In this document: positions 37,106 through 45,323 of the stretch, in pieces | Numbering within the stretch: the first letter of the stretch is position 1 | Layout of the letters: the number at the start of each line of letters is the position of its first letter | Source of the DNA: Streptomyces sp. 2114.4 | Lineage (GTDB): Bacteria; Actinomycetota; Actinomycetes; Streptomycetales; Streptomycetaceae | Assembly: GCF_900187385.1 (NCBI RefSeq) | Contig: NZ_FYEY01000001.1 | Coordinates: 1,426,001-1,490,000, forward strand | Length of the DNA stretch: 64,000 nucleotides | Reading direction: 5' to 3' | Made by a program: the position numbers and the translations under genes | The notes under the pieces: model-generated | The model's input: the letters and a program-made list of their open reading frames with translations, nothing else | Told to the model about the DNA's origin: nothing | Databases searched by the model: none

Positions 37106-37963
37106 GTGGCAGCAGAGCGTCCGTCCCGCAAGAAGCCCACCCTGCACCGCGCCCGGGTGGAGCGCACCGAGCAGCTCACCCCGCACATGGTCCGTGTGGT
37201 GCTGGGCGGTGACGGGCTGGCGGAGTTCACGTCGGGCGAATACTCCGACCATTACGTGAAGCTGGTCTTTCCGCTGCCCGGCGTCAGCTACCCCGAGCCG
37301 TTCGACATCGCGCAGATCCGCGCCGACTTCCCGCGCGACCAGTGGCCCAGCACCCGTACCTACACCGTCCGCGCCTGGGATGCCGGAACCCGCGAGCTGA
37401 CCGTGGACTTCGTGGTGCACGGCGACGAGGGCCTGGCCGGGCCGTGGGCGGCCGCGGCGAAGCCCGGCGAGGAGATCTTCCTGCTCGGCCCCGGCGGCGC
37501 CTACGTCCCCGAGGCGAGCGCCGACTGGCACCTGCTGGCGGGCGACGAGAGCGCGCTGCCGGCCATCGCGGCCTCCCTGGCCCGGATGCCCGCGGGGGCG
37601 CCGGTGCACGCCTTCATCGAGGTGGCCGGCCCGGAGGAGCGTCAGGAACTGGAGGTACCGCCCGGCGCCGAGGTCACCTGGCTCTACCGCGGTGCCGCGC
37701 CGGTCGGCCGTGAACTGGTCGCCGCCGTACGGGCGCTGGAGTTCCCGGCCGGCCGGGTCCAGGCGTTCGTGCACGGCGAGGCCGGGTTCGTGAAGGAACT
37801 GCGCCATCTGCTCCGCGTCGAGCACGCGGTCCCCCGTGAGGCCCTGTCCGTCTCCGGCTACTGGCGCACCGGCCACAACGAGGACGGCTGGCAGGCCGCC
37901 AAGCGCGACTGGAACCAGCAGGTCGAGGCCGAACAGGAGTCAGCGCCGGCAACGGCCTCCTGA
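37106..37963 (+). CDS. Siderophore-interacting protein, FAD-dependent ferric reductase
   Basis: From GTG 37106, behind GGGGAG, the protein is 285 residues. The FAD-binding beta barrel contains the motif RTYTVR (84-89), and the NAD(P)H-binding half follows with AGDESALPAIAASLARMP. The C-terminal part, with GYWRTGHNEDGW, is the hallmark of the SIP/ViuB family. Such enzymes release iron from imported ferric siderophores by reduction in the cytosol. The iron box upstream supports this. It is a single-gene unit that converges on helY. Confidence 0.92.
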   Translation: MAAERPSRKKPTLHRARVERTEQLTPHMVRVVLGGDGLAEFTSGEYSDHYVKLVFPLPGVSYPEPFDIAQIRADFPRDQWPSTRTYTVRAWDAGTRELTVDFVVHGDEGLAGPWAAAAKPGEEIFLLGPGGAYVPEASADWHLLAGDESALPAIAASLARMPAGAPVHAFIEVAGPEERQELEVPPGAEVTWLYRGAAPVGRELVAAVRALEFPAGRVQAFVHGEAGFVKELRHLLRVEHAVPREALSVSGYWRTGHNEDGWQAAKRDWNQQVEAEQESAPATAS

Positions 37964-37993
37964 CGCCCGCCCGGCCTTCCGGGCGAGCGCAGC

Positions 37994-38029
37994 CGGCGCC
38001 GCACCCCGCCGAACGGGGGTGCGGCGCCG
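37994..38029. terminator. Bidirectional terminator
   Basis: A perfect 14-bp stem (37994-38007 with 38016-38029) and an 8-nt loop separate the convergent SIP and helicase genes. Confidence 0.8.
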
Positions 38030-38060
38030 TCGCACTGCCGGGCCGGGCCGGCCCTGCCGC

Positions 38061-40877
38061 TCAGCCCACCGACGAATACGCCACCACGCCGCGCAGCACA
38101 CCGTCCATGGCCTTGCGGGCGGTACGCGCCACCGTGCCCCCGGGCGGGGCGGCCGCGGCGATCTGGCCGAGGACGTCGACCAGCTGCTTGCACCAGCGGA
38201 CGAAGTCACCGGCGGGCATCTCCGCCTCCCGCAGGACCTCGTCGAGGCCGAAGCCGGAGGCCCAGCGGTACGCGGCCCAGGCGAAGCCGAGGTCCGGCTC
38301 GCGCTGGCCGACGCCCTCCGCCTGGTTGATCTTGTGGTCCTCCTCCAGGGCGTCCAGCCGGCCCCAGATGCGGACCATCTCGCCCAGCGCGTCCCTGGCC
38401 TTGCCGGCCGGCAGCTTGGGTGCCGCCGCGTCGTCCGCCTGCCGTGCCTCGTACACCAGCGCCGAGGCGCAGGCCGCCAGCTCCGCCGGGCCCAGGCCCT
38501 CCCAGACGCCCTCGCGCAGGCATTCGCTCGCCAGCAGATCCAGCTCGCCGTAGAGCCGGGCCAGGCGGCGGCCCTCGTCGGTGACCGTGTCGCCCTCGAG
38601 GTAGTCCAGCTCGGTCAGCAGGGCGCAGATCCGGTCGAAGGTACGGGCGATGGTGTTCGTCCGCCCCTCGATCCGGCGCTCCAACTGGCGGGTGTCGCGC
38701 AGCAACCGGTGATAGCGCTCCGCCCAGCGGGCGTGGTCCTCGCGCTCGGCACAGCCATGGCAGGGGTGCGCCCGGATCTCCGTCCGCAGCCGGGAGATCT
38801 CACGGTCGTCGGCCGCCGCCGAACGGGGCTTGCGGTGCCGCGACGGCACCCGGTGTCCTGCCTTCGTCCGCAGCGCCGAGGCCAGATCGCGGCGCGACTG
38901 CGGGCTGCGGGCGTTGAAGGACTTGGGGATCCGCATCCGGTCCAGCGCCTCGACCGGCACCGGGAAGTCGATCGACCCCAGCCGCTTGACCTGCCGCTCG
39001 GCGGTCAGCACCAGCGGACGCGGGCCGTCCTGCGCCTCGAAGCCGCGATGGCCGTTGGTCCGCCCCGACGGCATACCGGGGTCGAGGACCAGCGCGAGGC
39101 CCGCGTATTTGCCGGTCGGCACATGGATGACGTCGCCGGGCTTCAGCTTCTCCAGCGCCGCCGCGGCCGCCACCCGCCGCTGAGCCGCGCCCTGCTTGGC
39201 CAGCTCCGTCTCCCGCTCCTTCAGCTCCCGCCGCAGCCGGGAGTACTCCTCGAAGTCGCCGAGGTGACAGGTCATCGAGCCGCGGTAGCCCTCCAGCCCC
39301 TCCTCGTTCTTCTGCACCTGCCGCGAGATCCCGACCACCGACTTGTCGGCCTGGAACTGCGCGAAGGACATCTCCAGCAGCTCCCGCGAACGGTGCCTGC
39401 CGAACTGCGAGACGAGGTTGACCGCCATGTTGTACGACGGCTTGAAGGAGGACCGCAGCGGATACGTACGCGTCCCGGCGAGCCCGGCCAGCGCGCCCGG
39501 ATTCATCCCCCGCTGCCACAGCACCACCGCATGGCCCTCGATGTCGATCCCGCGGCGGCCGGCGCGGCCGGTCAGCTGGGTGTACTCACCGGGGGTGATG
39601 TCGGCGTGCTGCTCGCCGTTCCACTTCACCAGCTTCTCCAACACCACGGAACGCGCGGGCATGTTGATGCCCAGCGCCAGCGTCTCGGTGGCGAAGACGG
39701 CCTTGACCAGACCCTTGACGAACAGCTCCTCGACGACCTCCTTGAACGTCGGCAGCATGCCGGCGTGGTGCGCCGCGATGCCCCGCTCCAGGCCCTCCAG
39801 CCACTCGAAGTAGCCCAGCACATGCAGGTCGTCGTCCGGGATGCCGGCCGTCCGCGCCTCCACTATGCGGCGGACCTCCTCACGGCCCTCCTGGTCGTTG
39901 AGCCGCAGGCCCGAATACAGGCACTGCTGGACGGCGGACTCGCAGCCGGCGCGGCTGAAGATGAAGGTGATCGCGGGCAGCAGACCCTCGTTGTCGAGGC
40001 GGTCGATGACCTCGGGCCGGCTGGGCGTCCAGATCCGGGCACGCTGGCGCCGCTCGCGCTCACGGTCCGCCTCGCGCAGATTGCGGCCCCGGCGCTTGTC
40101 CCGGCCGAACGTCGGCCGGCTGTTCTCCATCCGCGCCAGCCGCTCCAGATCGGGATTGACCTCGCGGCGGCCGCCGCTCTGCCCGTCCCGCTCCTCGAAC
40201 AGGTCGTATATCCGGCGGCCCGCGAGGACGTGCTGCCACAGCGGCACCGGACGGTGCTCGGAGACGATCACGGCCGTGTCACCACGGACGGTGTCCAGCC
40301 AGTCGCCGAACTCCTCGGCGTTGGAGACCGTCGCCGACAGTGACACCAGCGTCACCGATTCGGGCAGATGGATGATCACCTCTTCCCAGACGGCGCCACG
40401 GAAGCGGTCGGAGAGGTAGTGCACCTCGTCCATCACCACATAGCCGAGGCCGACCAGCGACTGGGAGCCGGCATAAAGCATGTTCCGCAGCACTTCGGTG
40501 GTCATCACGACCACCGGAGCCTCGGAGTTGACACTGTTGTCGCCGGTCAGCAGACCGACCTTCTCGGCACCGTACCGCTTCACCAGATCCTGGTACTTCT
40601 GGTTGGACAGCGCCTTGATGGGCGTGGTGTAGAAGCATTTTCGGCCCTGCTCCAGAGCCAGGTGGACGGCGAATTCGCCGACGATCGTCTTTCCGGATCC
40701 GGTAGGGGCCGCGACCAGCACGCCCTTGCCGGCCTCCAGGGCCTGACACGCCTCGACCTGGAACGGGTCCAGACCGAAGTCGTACATCTCTCGGAAAGGG
40801 GCGAGTGCGGTGGCCTGCTCGGCCGCCCGGAGCTTGGCGGCGGCATAGCGCTCAGCAGGGGACATGTCCTCGGTCAT
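38061..40877 (-). CDS. helY: Ski2-like DEVH helicase
   Basis: From ATG 40877 the protein is 938 residues. Helicase motifs are complete: Walker A AAPTGSGKT, VMDEVHYLSDRF, SATVSNAEEFGDW, the second RecA domain with TETLALGINMPAR, and QLTGRAGRRG. The C-terminal half has a KOW/SH3-like stretch (GDVIHVPTGKYAGLALVLD), a CHGC cysteine pair and a helical DSHCT domain. It is the orthologue of mycobacterial HelY, which is also near tatC. It probably acts on RNA or DNA; the exact substrate is not settled. Two small secreted-protein genes on the other strand separate it from tatC here. A start 11 codons upstream (40910) is possible. Confidence 0.9.
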   Translation of the reverse strand: MTEDMSPAERYAAAKLRAAEQATALAPFREMYDFGLDPFQVEACQALEAGKGVLVAAPTGSGKTIVGEFAVHLALEQGRKCFYTTPIKALSNQKYQDLVKRYGAEKVGLLTGDNSVNSEAPVVVMTTEVLRNMLYAGSQSLVGLGYVVMDEVHYLSDRFRGAVWEEVIIHLPESVTLVSLSATVSNAEEFGDWLDTVRGDTAVIVSEHRPVPLWQHVLAGRRIYDLFEERDGQSGGRREVNPDLERLARMENSRPTFGRDKRRGRNLREADRERERRQRARIWTPSRPEVIDRLDNEGLLPAITFIFSRAGCESAVQQCLYSGLRLNDQEGREEVRRIVEARTAGIPDDDLHVLGYFEWLEGLERGIAAHHAGMLPTFKEVVEELFVKGLVKAVFATETLALGINMPARSVVLEKLVKWNGEQHADITPGEYTQLTGRAGRRGIDIEGHAVVLWQRGMNPGALAGLAGTRTYPLRSSFKPSYNMAVNLVSQFGRHRSRELLEMSFAQFQADKSVVGISRQVQKNEEGLEGYRGSMTCHLGDFEEYSRLRRELKERETELAKQGAAQRRVAAAAALEKLKPGDVIHVPTGKYAGLALVLDPGMPSGRTNGHRGFEAQDGPRPLVLTAERQVKRLGSIDFPVPVEALDRMRIPKSFNARSPQSRRDLASALRTKAGHRVPSRHRKPRSAAADDREISRLRTEIRAHPCHGCAEREDHARWAERYHRLLRDTRQLERRIEGRTNTIARTFDRICALLTELDYLEGDTVTDEGRRLARLYGELDLLASECLREGVWEGLGPAELAACASALVYEARQADDAAAPKLPAGKARDALGEMVRIWGRLDALEEDHKINQAEGVGQREPDLGFAWAAYRWASGFGLDEVLREAEMPAGDFVRWCKQLVDVLGQIAAAAPPGGTVARTARKAMDGVLRGVVAYSSVG

Positions 40878-41140
40878 CGTGCTTACGAGCCTACCGGCCA
40901 CCTCTGACAACGACCGGATCTTTATGACGGCCCTTTACCGAACGAGCCCGCACGCCCGCGGGCGACCGGGGCGCCGACGTTGCGGTCCTTACGGCCGGAA
41001 AACCGCTGGCACTCCCATGAAAGGTCCCCACTATGATCATTCTGCCTGCCCGGGGGGGCTGAGCAGGCGTTCAGTGACCAAGGACGCCACCCTCGGGCAC
41101 AGCGGAGGGCCGCATGCACCTCCGGCAACGAAGGGGAACG
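40878..41140. promoter_or_regulatory. Divergent promoter region of helY and secreted protein A
   Basis: A TATGAT -10-like hexamer at 41032-41037 faces the plus strand. A small hairpin follows at about 41045-41070 (GCCTGC with GCAGGC). The -35 partner is unclear. The region is visibly less GC-rich around 40910-40930. Confidence 0.35.
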
Positions 41141-41428
41141 ATGAACAAGTTCAGGGCAGCAACCGTGACCGCGACACTGGCCGTGACCGCATTGGGCCTT
41201 CCCATGGCGACGGCTGGGCCGGCCGCCGCCGCAAGCGTGGGCAAGTGCGTCCAGGCGACGTGGCACCCGAGCAAGAACTCCGTCGACATCTACAACGGCT
41301 GCAAGAAGACCATCAAGGTGCAGATCGCCGAGCGCTGGTGGCCGGACAGCGACTGCTTCACGATCCGGCCGAAGGGCAGGCTCCACTACCAGGGCACCGG
41401 CCAACTCCAGGGCGCCAAGTACTGCTGA
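41141..41428 (+). CDS. Small secreted four-cysteine protein A, tendamistat-like
   Basis: The 95-residue precursor has a signal peptide (about 1-31) with likely cleavage after AAA. The mature part has four cysteines spaced 17, 17 and 22 residues apart and ends KYC. Tendamistat, the Streptomyces alpha-amylase inhibitor, has spacings 15, 17 and 27 and a similar NGC-x-x-T-x-K/T-V run. Here NGCKKTIKVQI matches this pattern well. The WRY inhibitory triplet of tendamistat is absent, so amylase inhibition is not implied. I see it as a member of the same beta-sandwich fold with another ligand. It starts at ATG after AAGGGG and ends at a terminator. Confidence 0.7.
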   Translation: MNKFRAATVTATLAVTALGLPMATAGPAAAASVGKCVQATWHPSKNSVDIYNGCKKTIKVQIAERWWPDSDCFTIRPKGRLHYQGTGQLQGAKYC

Positions 41429-41490
41429 GGCCCGGGAGCGCCGCATGAGCCCGTCACCGCACGGTCGGGAGAGGGGCAGCTCACAATGAA

Positions 41491-41520
41491 GGGCGGGGAG
41501 CCGTGCACGGCTCCCCGCCC
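41491..41520 (+). terminator. Terminator after secreted protein A
   Basis: GGGCGGGGAGCCGT and its complement form an uninterrupted 30-bp palindrome, 62 bp past the stop of gene A. Confidence 0.75.
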
Positions 41521-41666
41521 TGCCATTTCCACCCCCGCCACGCCATTCCCGACCGCAAGGGAACGGTCAGCAGGTCGGCCCCACGCGCCTCCCCCCACCG
41601 CAGAGTGCACGGAAAAGAACGCCGACGCATACGACCACGCACTCTTACCCATGGCCGGTTTTCTAC

Positions 41667-41696
41667 TTGATCACCCCTTTTGACCGCCCGTAAGGT
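41667..41696 (+). promoter_or_regulatory. Promoter candidate of secreted protein B
   Basis: TTGATC (41667-41672), an 18-bp spacer and TAAGGT (41691-41696) resemble an HrdB-type promoter. Transcription would start near 41703, giving a leader of about 88 nt. Confidence 0.45.
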
Positions 41697-41790
41697 AGCG
41701 ATCAGCGTGCACTCGAACGAATTTTCCATTTTTGGCGATTCCGCGAGTCGCGCCCGTGACAAGAGGAACGAGCGACATCGGGTGGAGAAA

Positions 41791-42111
41791 ATGAGCATCA
41801 CGAAGCGCGCCATCGCTGTGGTGGCAGGCACCGCGGCTGTGGCAATCATGACGACCGCCGTGCCGGCGGCAGCTGCCACGGCGACCACCATGAGCACGCA
41901 CCGCGGCACGTCCGGTTGTTTTAGCTGGTCGTGGGCAGACGGCAACGTCACCACGGCGGTGTACAGCCACAACACCTGCTCCTCGGCGCACAAGATCCAC
42001 ATAAGTTGGTCCGTCGCCGCCGACTATGAACAGTGCGTTGCCGGAGGTGCGCACTTCAATTCCCGTGCCGTGGGTGGGCCCACCGCCATCAAGGACTACG
42101 GCAAGTGCTGA
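41791..42111 (+). CDS. Small secreted four-cysteine protein B, related to protein A
   Basis: The 106-residue precursor starts at ATG 41791 after GGTGGAG and has a signal peptide ending near AAAATA. Four cysteines are spaced 19, 18 and 23 apart and the chain ends YGKC, just as protein A ends KYC. The order NVTTAVY, NTC, KIHISW in B parallels NSVDIY, NGC, KVQIAERW in A. I take A and B to be diverged paralogues with the tendamistat-like fold. No function is known. It is followed by a 42-bp perfect palindrome. Confidence 0.65.
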   Translation: MSITKRAIAVVAGTAAVAIMTTAVPAAAATATTMSTHRGTSGCFSWSWADGNVTTAVYSHNTCSSAHKIHISWSVAADYEQCVAGGAHFNSRAVGGPTAIKDYGKC

Positions 42112-42126
42112 GCGCTCACACCTAGC

Positions 42127-42168
42127 AGCCTTGGGTGGGTGGCTCCGCGGAGCCACCCACCCAAGGCT
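42127..42168. terminator. Very long perfect palindrome, bidirectional terminator
   Basis: The left half 42127-42147 and right half 42148-42168 are exact complements, an uninterrupted 42-bp palindrome followed by TTT. It lies between secreted protein B and the end of tatC. It is stronger than any other terminator in the window. Confidence 0.8.
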
Positions 42169-42293
42169 TTCTGCTGCTCATGCTCAATTCACTCCGCGCA
42201 AGACCCTGCACCGGACGTGCGGGAGGCCCTGGCTCGACGAGCACGGGGCCTTCGGTTCGCAGCAGTTGTCGCGGGGCGGAGCCCGCGCCCTCC

Positions 42294-43256
42294 TCAGGTG
42301 ACGTCGTCGAAGCCGCCGCGCTTGCTGTCTTCGCCCTTCGCCTGCTCCGGCAAGGCTGCCACGGGGGACCCCACAGGCTGGATCTCACCGATGTCGGTAG
42401 GTGTCAGGTCGAGCTCGGACGCCTCGTCGTCAGCGGGCTCGACCGCGGCACGCCGCCGCCGGCGGGCATCGTTGGCCAATGCGACTCCCACGGCACCGAA
42501 GTACAGCAGAACGATGGGTCCCGCGAGAGCGATCATGGTCAGCGGGTCGGTGCTCGGCGTGGCGATGGCCGAGAAAACGGTAATGGCCATGACCATGGCC
42601 CGCCACCATCCCCGCATGCGCCTGCCGCTGATGATCCCGGCGAAATTCAACATCACCAGGAGCAACGGCAGTTCGAAGGACAGTCCGAAGACGACGACCA
42701 TGCGCGCGATCAGATCGAGCAGCTTGTCCAACGTGATCAGATTGCCGATCCCGGCCGGGGTGAAGCCAATGAGCACCTCGGCGGTGGTCGGCAGCACCCG
42801 GTACGCGAAATACCCGCCGATGGCGAACAGCGGGAAGCCCACTCCTACGAAGGAGAGCGCGTACTTCTTCTCATTACGGTGAAGACCGGGCGCGAGGAAT
42901 GCCCAGAGCTGGTAGAGCCACACCGGGGAGGAAAGGATCAGCCCCGCGACCAAGGAGACCTTGAGCGCAAGAGTGAAGGGGCCGAGCAGGTCCATCATGA
43001 CGATGCTGGCGCATCGTGACCCTTTTTCCTGCTTGGCGAGTTCGGTAAAAAGCGCATTGCATCCTACGGACTGCAGCACCGGCTTCGTGAAGACGTCGAT
43101 GATCGCTTCGTAGAAGAAGGCCGAAATGACCGTTGCAATGACGATGGCCAGCAGGCCCTTGGCGAGCCGGTTGCGCAACTCACGCAGGTGCTCCACCAGA
43201 GGCATCCGCCCCTCGGGATCCTTCACCTTTTGTTCTTTGGGGGCAGACTTGAGCAA
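42294..43256 (-). CDS. tatC: Sec-independent protein translocase TatC
   Basis: The 320-residue protein has six transmembrane helices and the TatC signature (MPLVEHLRELRNRL near the start, then FLAPGLHRNEK and the conserved Phe/Glu region FGLSFELPLLL). It starts at TTG 43256, set by GAGGA 6 nt upstream; an ATG 3 bp further up is out of frame. TatC recognises twin-arginine signal peptides and recruits TatA pores. The acidic C-terminal tail is cytosolic and actinobacteria-specific. It lies 62 bp after tatA, in the conserved pafB-pafC-tatA-tatC order. Confidence 0.96.
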   Translation of the reverse strand: MLKSAPKEQKVKDPEGRMPLVEHLRELRNRLAKGLLAIVIATVISAFFYEAIIDVFTKPVLQSVGCNALFTELAKQEKGSRCASIVMMDLLGPFTLALKVSLVAGLILSSPVWLYQLWAFLAPGLHRNEKKYALSFVGVGFPLFAIGGYFAYRVLPTTAEVLIGFTPAGIGNLITLDKLLDLIARMVVVFGLSFELPLLLVMLNFAGIISGRRMRGWWRAMVMAITVFSAIATPSTDPLTMIALAGPIVLLYFGAVGVALANDARRRRRAAVEPADDEASELDLTPTDIGEIQPVGSPVAALPEQAKGEDSKRGGFDDVT

Positions 43257-43318
43257 CCCATGTCCTCATCTCATGCAGCGGGCCACCGGCCCGGGCCGGT
43301 GCAGCAGGAAAACCTCGG

Positions 43319-43603
43319 TCAGCGCTGCGCCGTGTGGTCGGTCTCCGCCGGTCGCGCGCTGCTCACGTCGCCGGGCGAGGCCTGGATGGTGCGGGTCGCC
43401 TGCTGCGCGCCGGGGTTAGGCGGGTCGGAAGGAGCCTCCTGCTGCTGGCTCCCCTCGGACTTCATCGCCTTCGCCTCGCTCTTGAGGATGCGAGCCGACT
43501 TACCGAGCGAGCGAGCCATGTCGGGAAGCTTCTTGGCGCCGAACAACAGGACGACCACAACGAGAATGAGGATGATCTCGGGAGCACCGATGCGTCCGAA
43601 CAT
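43319..43603 (-). CDS. tatA: Sec-independent translocase subunit TatA
   Basis: From ATG 43603 the protein is 94 residues: [40 protein letters not shown], that is a short N-terminus, one membrane helix, the FGxxKLP hinge and an amphipathic helix. A proline/glutamine-rich tail follows. Many copies form the Tat pore with TatC. TatB is not next to it, as is usual in streptomycetes, where tatB is elsewhere. The start six codons upstream (43621) would be too close to any ribosome site. Confidence 0.95.
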   Translation of the reverse strand: MFGRIGAPEIILILVVVVLLFGAKKLPDMARSLGKSARILKSEAKAMKSEGSQQQEAPSDPPNPGAQQATRTIQASPGDVSSARPAETDHTAQR

Positions 43604-43807
43604 AAGCGTTAACCTTCTCACCGAGGCGGTTGGGATGGGACTACCTGACTTGGCCGGACATCCGTCCGCCCGCCGTACTGCAGGCGATCGTAACGCTCAC
43701 GGGTAAACGCAAAGCAACCCCTGTGCGCACTCCCGGCAGCCGACCACGCCTCGTCCATCGGCCCCGTCGGACAGCCTACCGCCCGCGTGTACGAGACCTC
43801 GGATGCA

Positions 43808-44020
43808 TCACACCCGGGGGTCCGTTTCACGCCGACGTGCCGCGAAGGCGAGCGGAACGGCCGCCCGCTCAAGATCCTCGGCGGCCCGCCGGATCCGCTC
43901 CGAACTCGCTCCGACCTGGCGGGCGAGCCGCCGCACCTCGGCGAAGACACGTACGGCCAGGACGCCGAGCACGGCGATCCCGGCGAAGCCGAGGGCGATT
44001 GCGATCATGGGCCAGAGCAT
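43808..44020 (-). CDS. Small single-pass membrane protein
   Basis: The 70-residue protein has an N-terminal membrane helix (about 3-24, MIAIALGFAGIAVLGVLAVR) and a basic amphipathic helix behind it (RRLARQVGASSERIRRAAED). Its position between the pafBC block and tatA is shared by related genomes in my recollection. No function is known. It might associate with the Tat components because of topology, but that is speculation. Confidence 0.65.
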   Translation of the reverse strand: MLWPMIAIALGFAGIAVLGVLAVRVFAEVRRLARQVGASSERIRRAAEDLERAAVPLAFAARRRETDPRV

Positions 44021-44037
44021 GGGGACGAGCCTATCGG

Positions 44038-44298
44038 TCAGCCCGTGTGCAGCCGCAGCGTGCGGACCCCGCCGCCGGTCAGCAGCTCGACGATCCGCTC
44101 ACCGGCCGGTCTGCGCACCGCGCGGCGGCAGTCGGGGCAGGTGAAGGAGTAGAAGGTGGTGCGGCTGCTGGCGCCGATCGCCAGCCGGAAGGCGTCCGAC
44201 GCCAGCTCGAAGCGGCCCCGGCAGTCCGGGCAGGCCGCTTTGAAGAGCACCGGCGCGCTCATGCCCGCCAGGGTGGTGGTCACCATCGTGGTCGTCAT
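44038..44298 (-). CDS. Small zinc-ribbon protein
   Basis: The short protein (86 residues from ATG 44298, or 74 from ATG 44262) has two CPDC pairs about 31 residues apart, a classic zinc ribbon. The C-terminus reads ERIVELLTGGGVRTLRLH. Such proteins may bind nucleic acid or stabilise a partner. It begins 58 bp after pafC and may be translated from the same transcript. The shorter form starts exactly before the conserved core, so 44262 may be the true start. Function unknown. Confidence 0.65.
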   Translation of the reverse strand: MTTTMVTTTLAGMSAPVLFKAACPDCRGRFELASDAFRLAIGASSRTTFYSFTCPDCRRAVRRPAGERIVELLTGGGVRTLRLHTG

Positions 44299-44356
44299 CC
44301 TTCGCTGCCGTCTCCTGCTCCCTGCGCACGGCGGTGCGCCACCGGGTGCCCCGCCG

Positions 44357-45307
44357 TCACTCGCCGTACGCCGCGAGCGCCTGATCGGCGGCCTGCCGGG
44401 CACTGTCCGCGAGCTCCTGCGGCGCCACGATCCGGCCGTCGCGGCCCAGGCGCAGCGCCAGCCGCCGCAGCGAGGCCGGATCAGGCGTGCGCAGCCTGAT
44501 GCGCAGTCCGCCGTCGGGAAGCTCCTCGGCGCTGTCGTGCGGGTAGTACTCGGCGACCCAGCGGCCGCCGGGCCCGACCTCGATGGACACCTCGGGGTCC
44601 TCGGCCGCGGGCTGCACCAGTCCCTCCGACAGATCGCGCAGCTCGACCGGCGGCGGGTCGGCGGGGGCGTCCAGCAGCTTGATTTCGGCGACCCGGTCGA
44701 GCCGGAAGGTGCGCCGGGCCTCGGAGAGCCGGCACCACGCCTCCATGTAGGTGTGGCCGACGGCGAACAGCCGGATCGGGTCGACCTCACGCTCGGTCAG
44801 TTCGTCGCGGGCCGGTGAGTAGTACCGCAGCCACAGCCGCCGCCGCTCGGCGATGGCCCGGTCCACGTCGGCGAAGACGCCGCCCTCGGACTCGAAGGTC
44901 ACCGACAGCCGGGCACTGGCACCGGCCGCCTCGCCGGCCGCCGCCTCCAGCTTGGCGGTGGCCCGCAGCAGCGCCTGCCGGTCGCCCTCGCGCAGCCCGG
45001 GGAGCGTGGCCACCGCGCGGGCCGCGACCAGCAGCGCGGTCGCCTCGTCGGCCGCCAGCCGCAGCGGCTCGGCGACGTCGTCGGGGTTGTGCCACCAGAT
45101 GCGGTCGCCGTCGGTGTCGATGTCGAGGAGGTCGCCGCCGCGGAAGCTCGTCCCGCACATCGGCAGGACGTCCAGATCGGCGATCAGCTCGTCCTCGGTG
45201 ATGCCGAAGGCGCGGGCGACGTCGCCGACGCGGGCGCCGGGGCGCTCGCGCAGATAGGTCACCAGGGACAGCATCCGGCGGGTCTGGTCGATCGCGTTCG
45301 TCGCCAT
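44357..45307 (-). CDS. pafC: WYL-domain transcription regulator PafC
   Basis: The 316-residue protein has an N-terminal helix-turn-helix (about 1-60, TRRMLSLVTYLRERPGARVG), then a WYL domain (about 145-230, with the WLRYYSP stretch) and a WCX extension. PafC pairs with PafB as a heterodimer that activates the LexA-independent DNA-damage response in mycobacteria and related bacteria, probably sensing single-stranded DNA through the WYL domain. It lies 16 bp after pafB. The proteasome genes are near in the same locus. Confidence 0.93.
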   Translation of the reverse strand: MATNAIDQTRRMLSLVTYLRERPGARVGDVARAFGITEDELIADLDVLPMCGTSFRGGDLLDIDTDGDRIWWHNPDDVAEPLRLAADEATALLVAARAVATLPGLREGDRQALLRATAKLEAAAGEAAGASARLSVTFESEGGVFADVDRAIAERRRLWLRYYSPARDELTEREVDPIRLFAVGHTYMEAWCRLSEARRTFRLDRVAEIKLLDAPADPPPVELRDLSEGLVQPAAEDPEVSIEVGPGGRWVAEYYPHDSAEELPDGGLRIRLRTPDPASLRRLALRLGRDGRIVAPQELADSARQAADQALAAYGE

Positions 45308-45323
45308 GGGTCTCGTGTTCCTC

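Larger units (their letters stand above)
41429..41790. other. Spacer between the two small secreted-protein genes
   Basis: It holds a 30-bp perfect palindrome (41491-41520, terminator of gene A) and the promoter region of gene B. The half nearest gene B is noticeably AT-richer than its surroundings. No further gene is supported. Confidence 0.6.

Noticed and set aside
43256..43261. ATG as the tatC start
   Set aside because: The ATG at 43261-43259 is out of frame with TatC. The in-frame TTG at 43256 has GAGGA at proper spacing.
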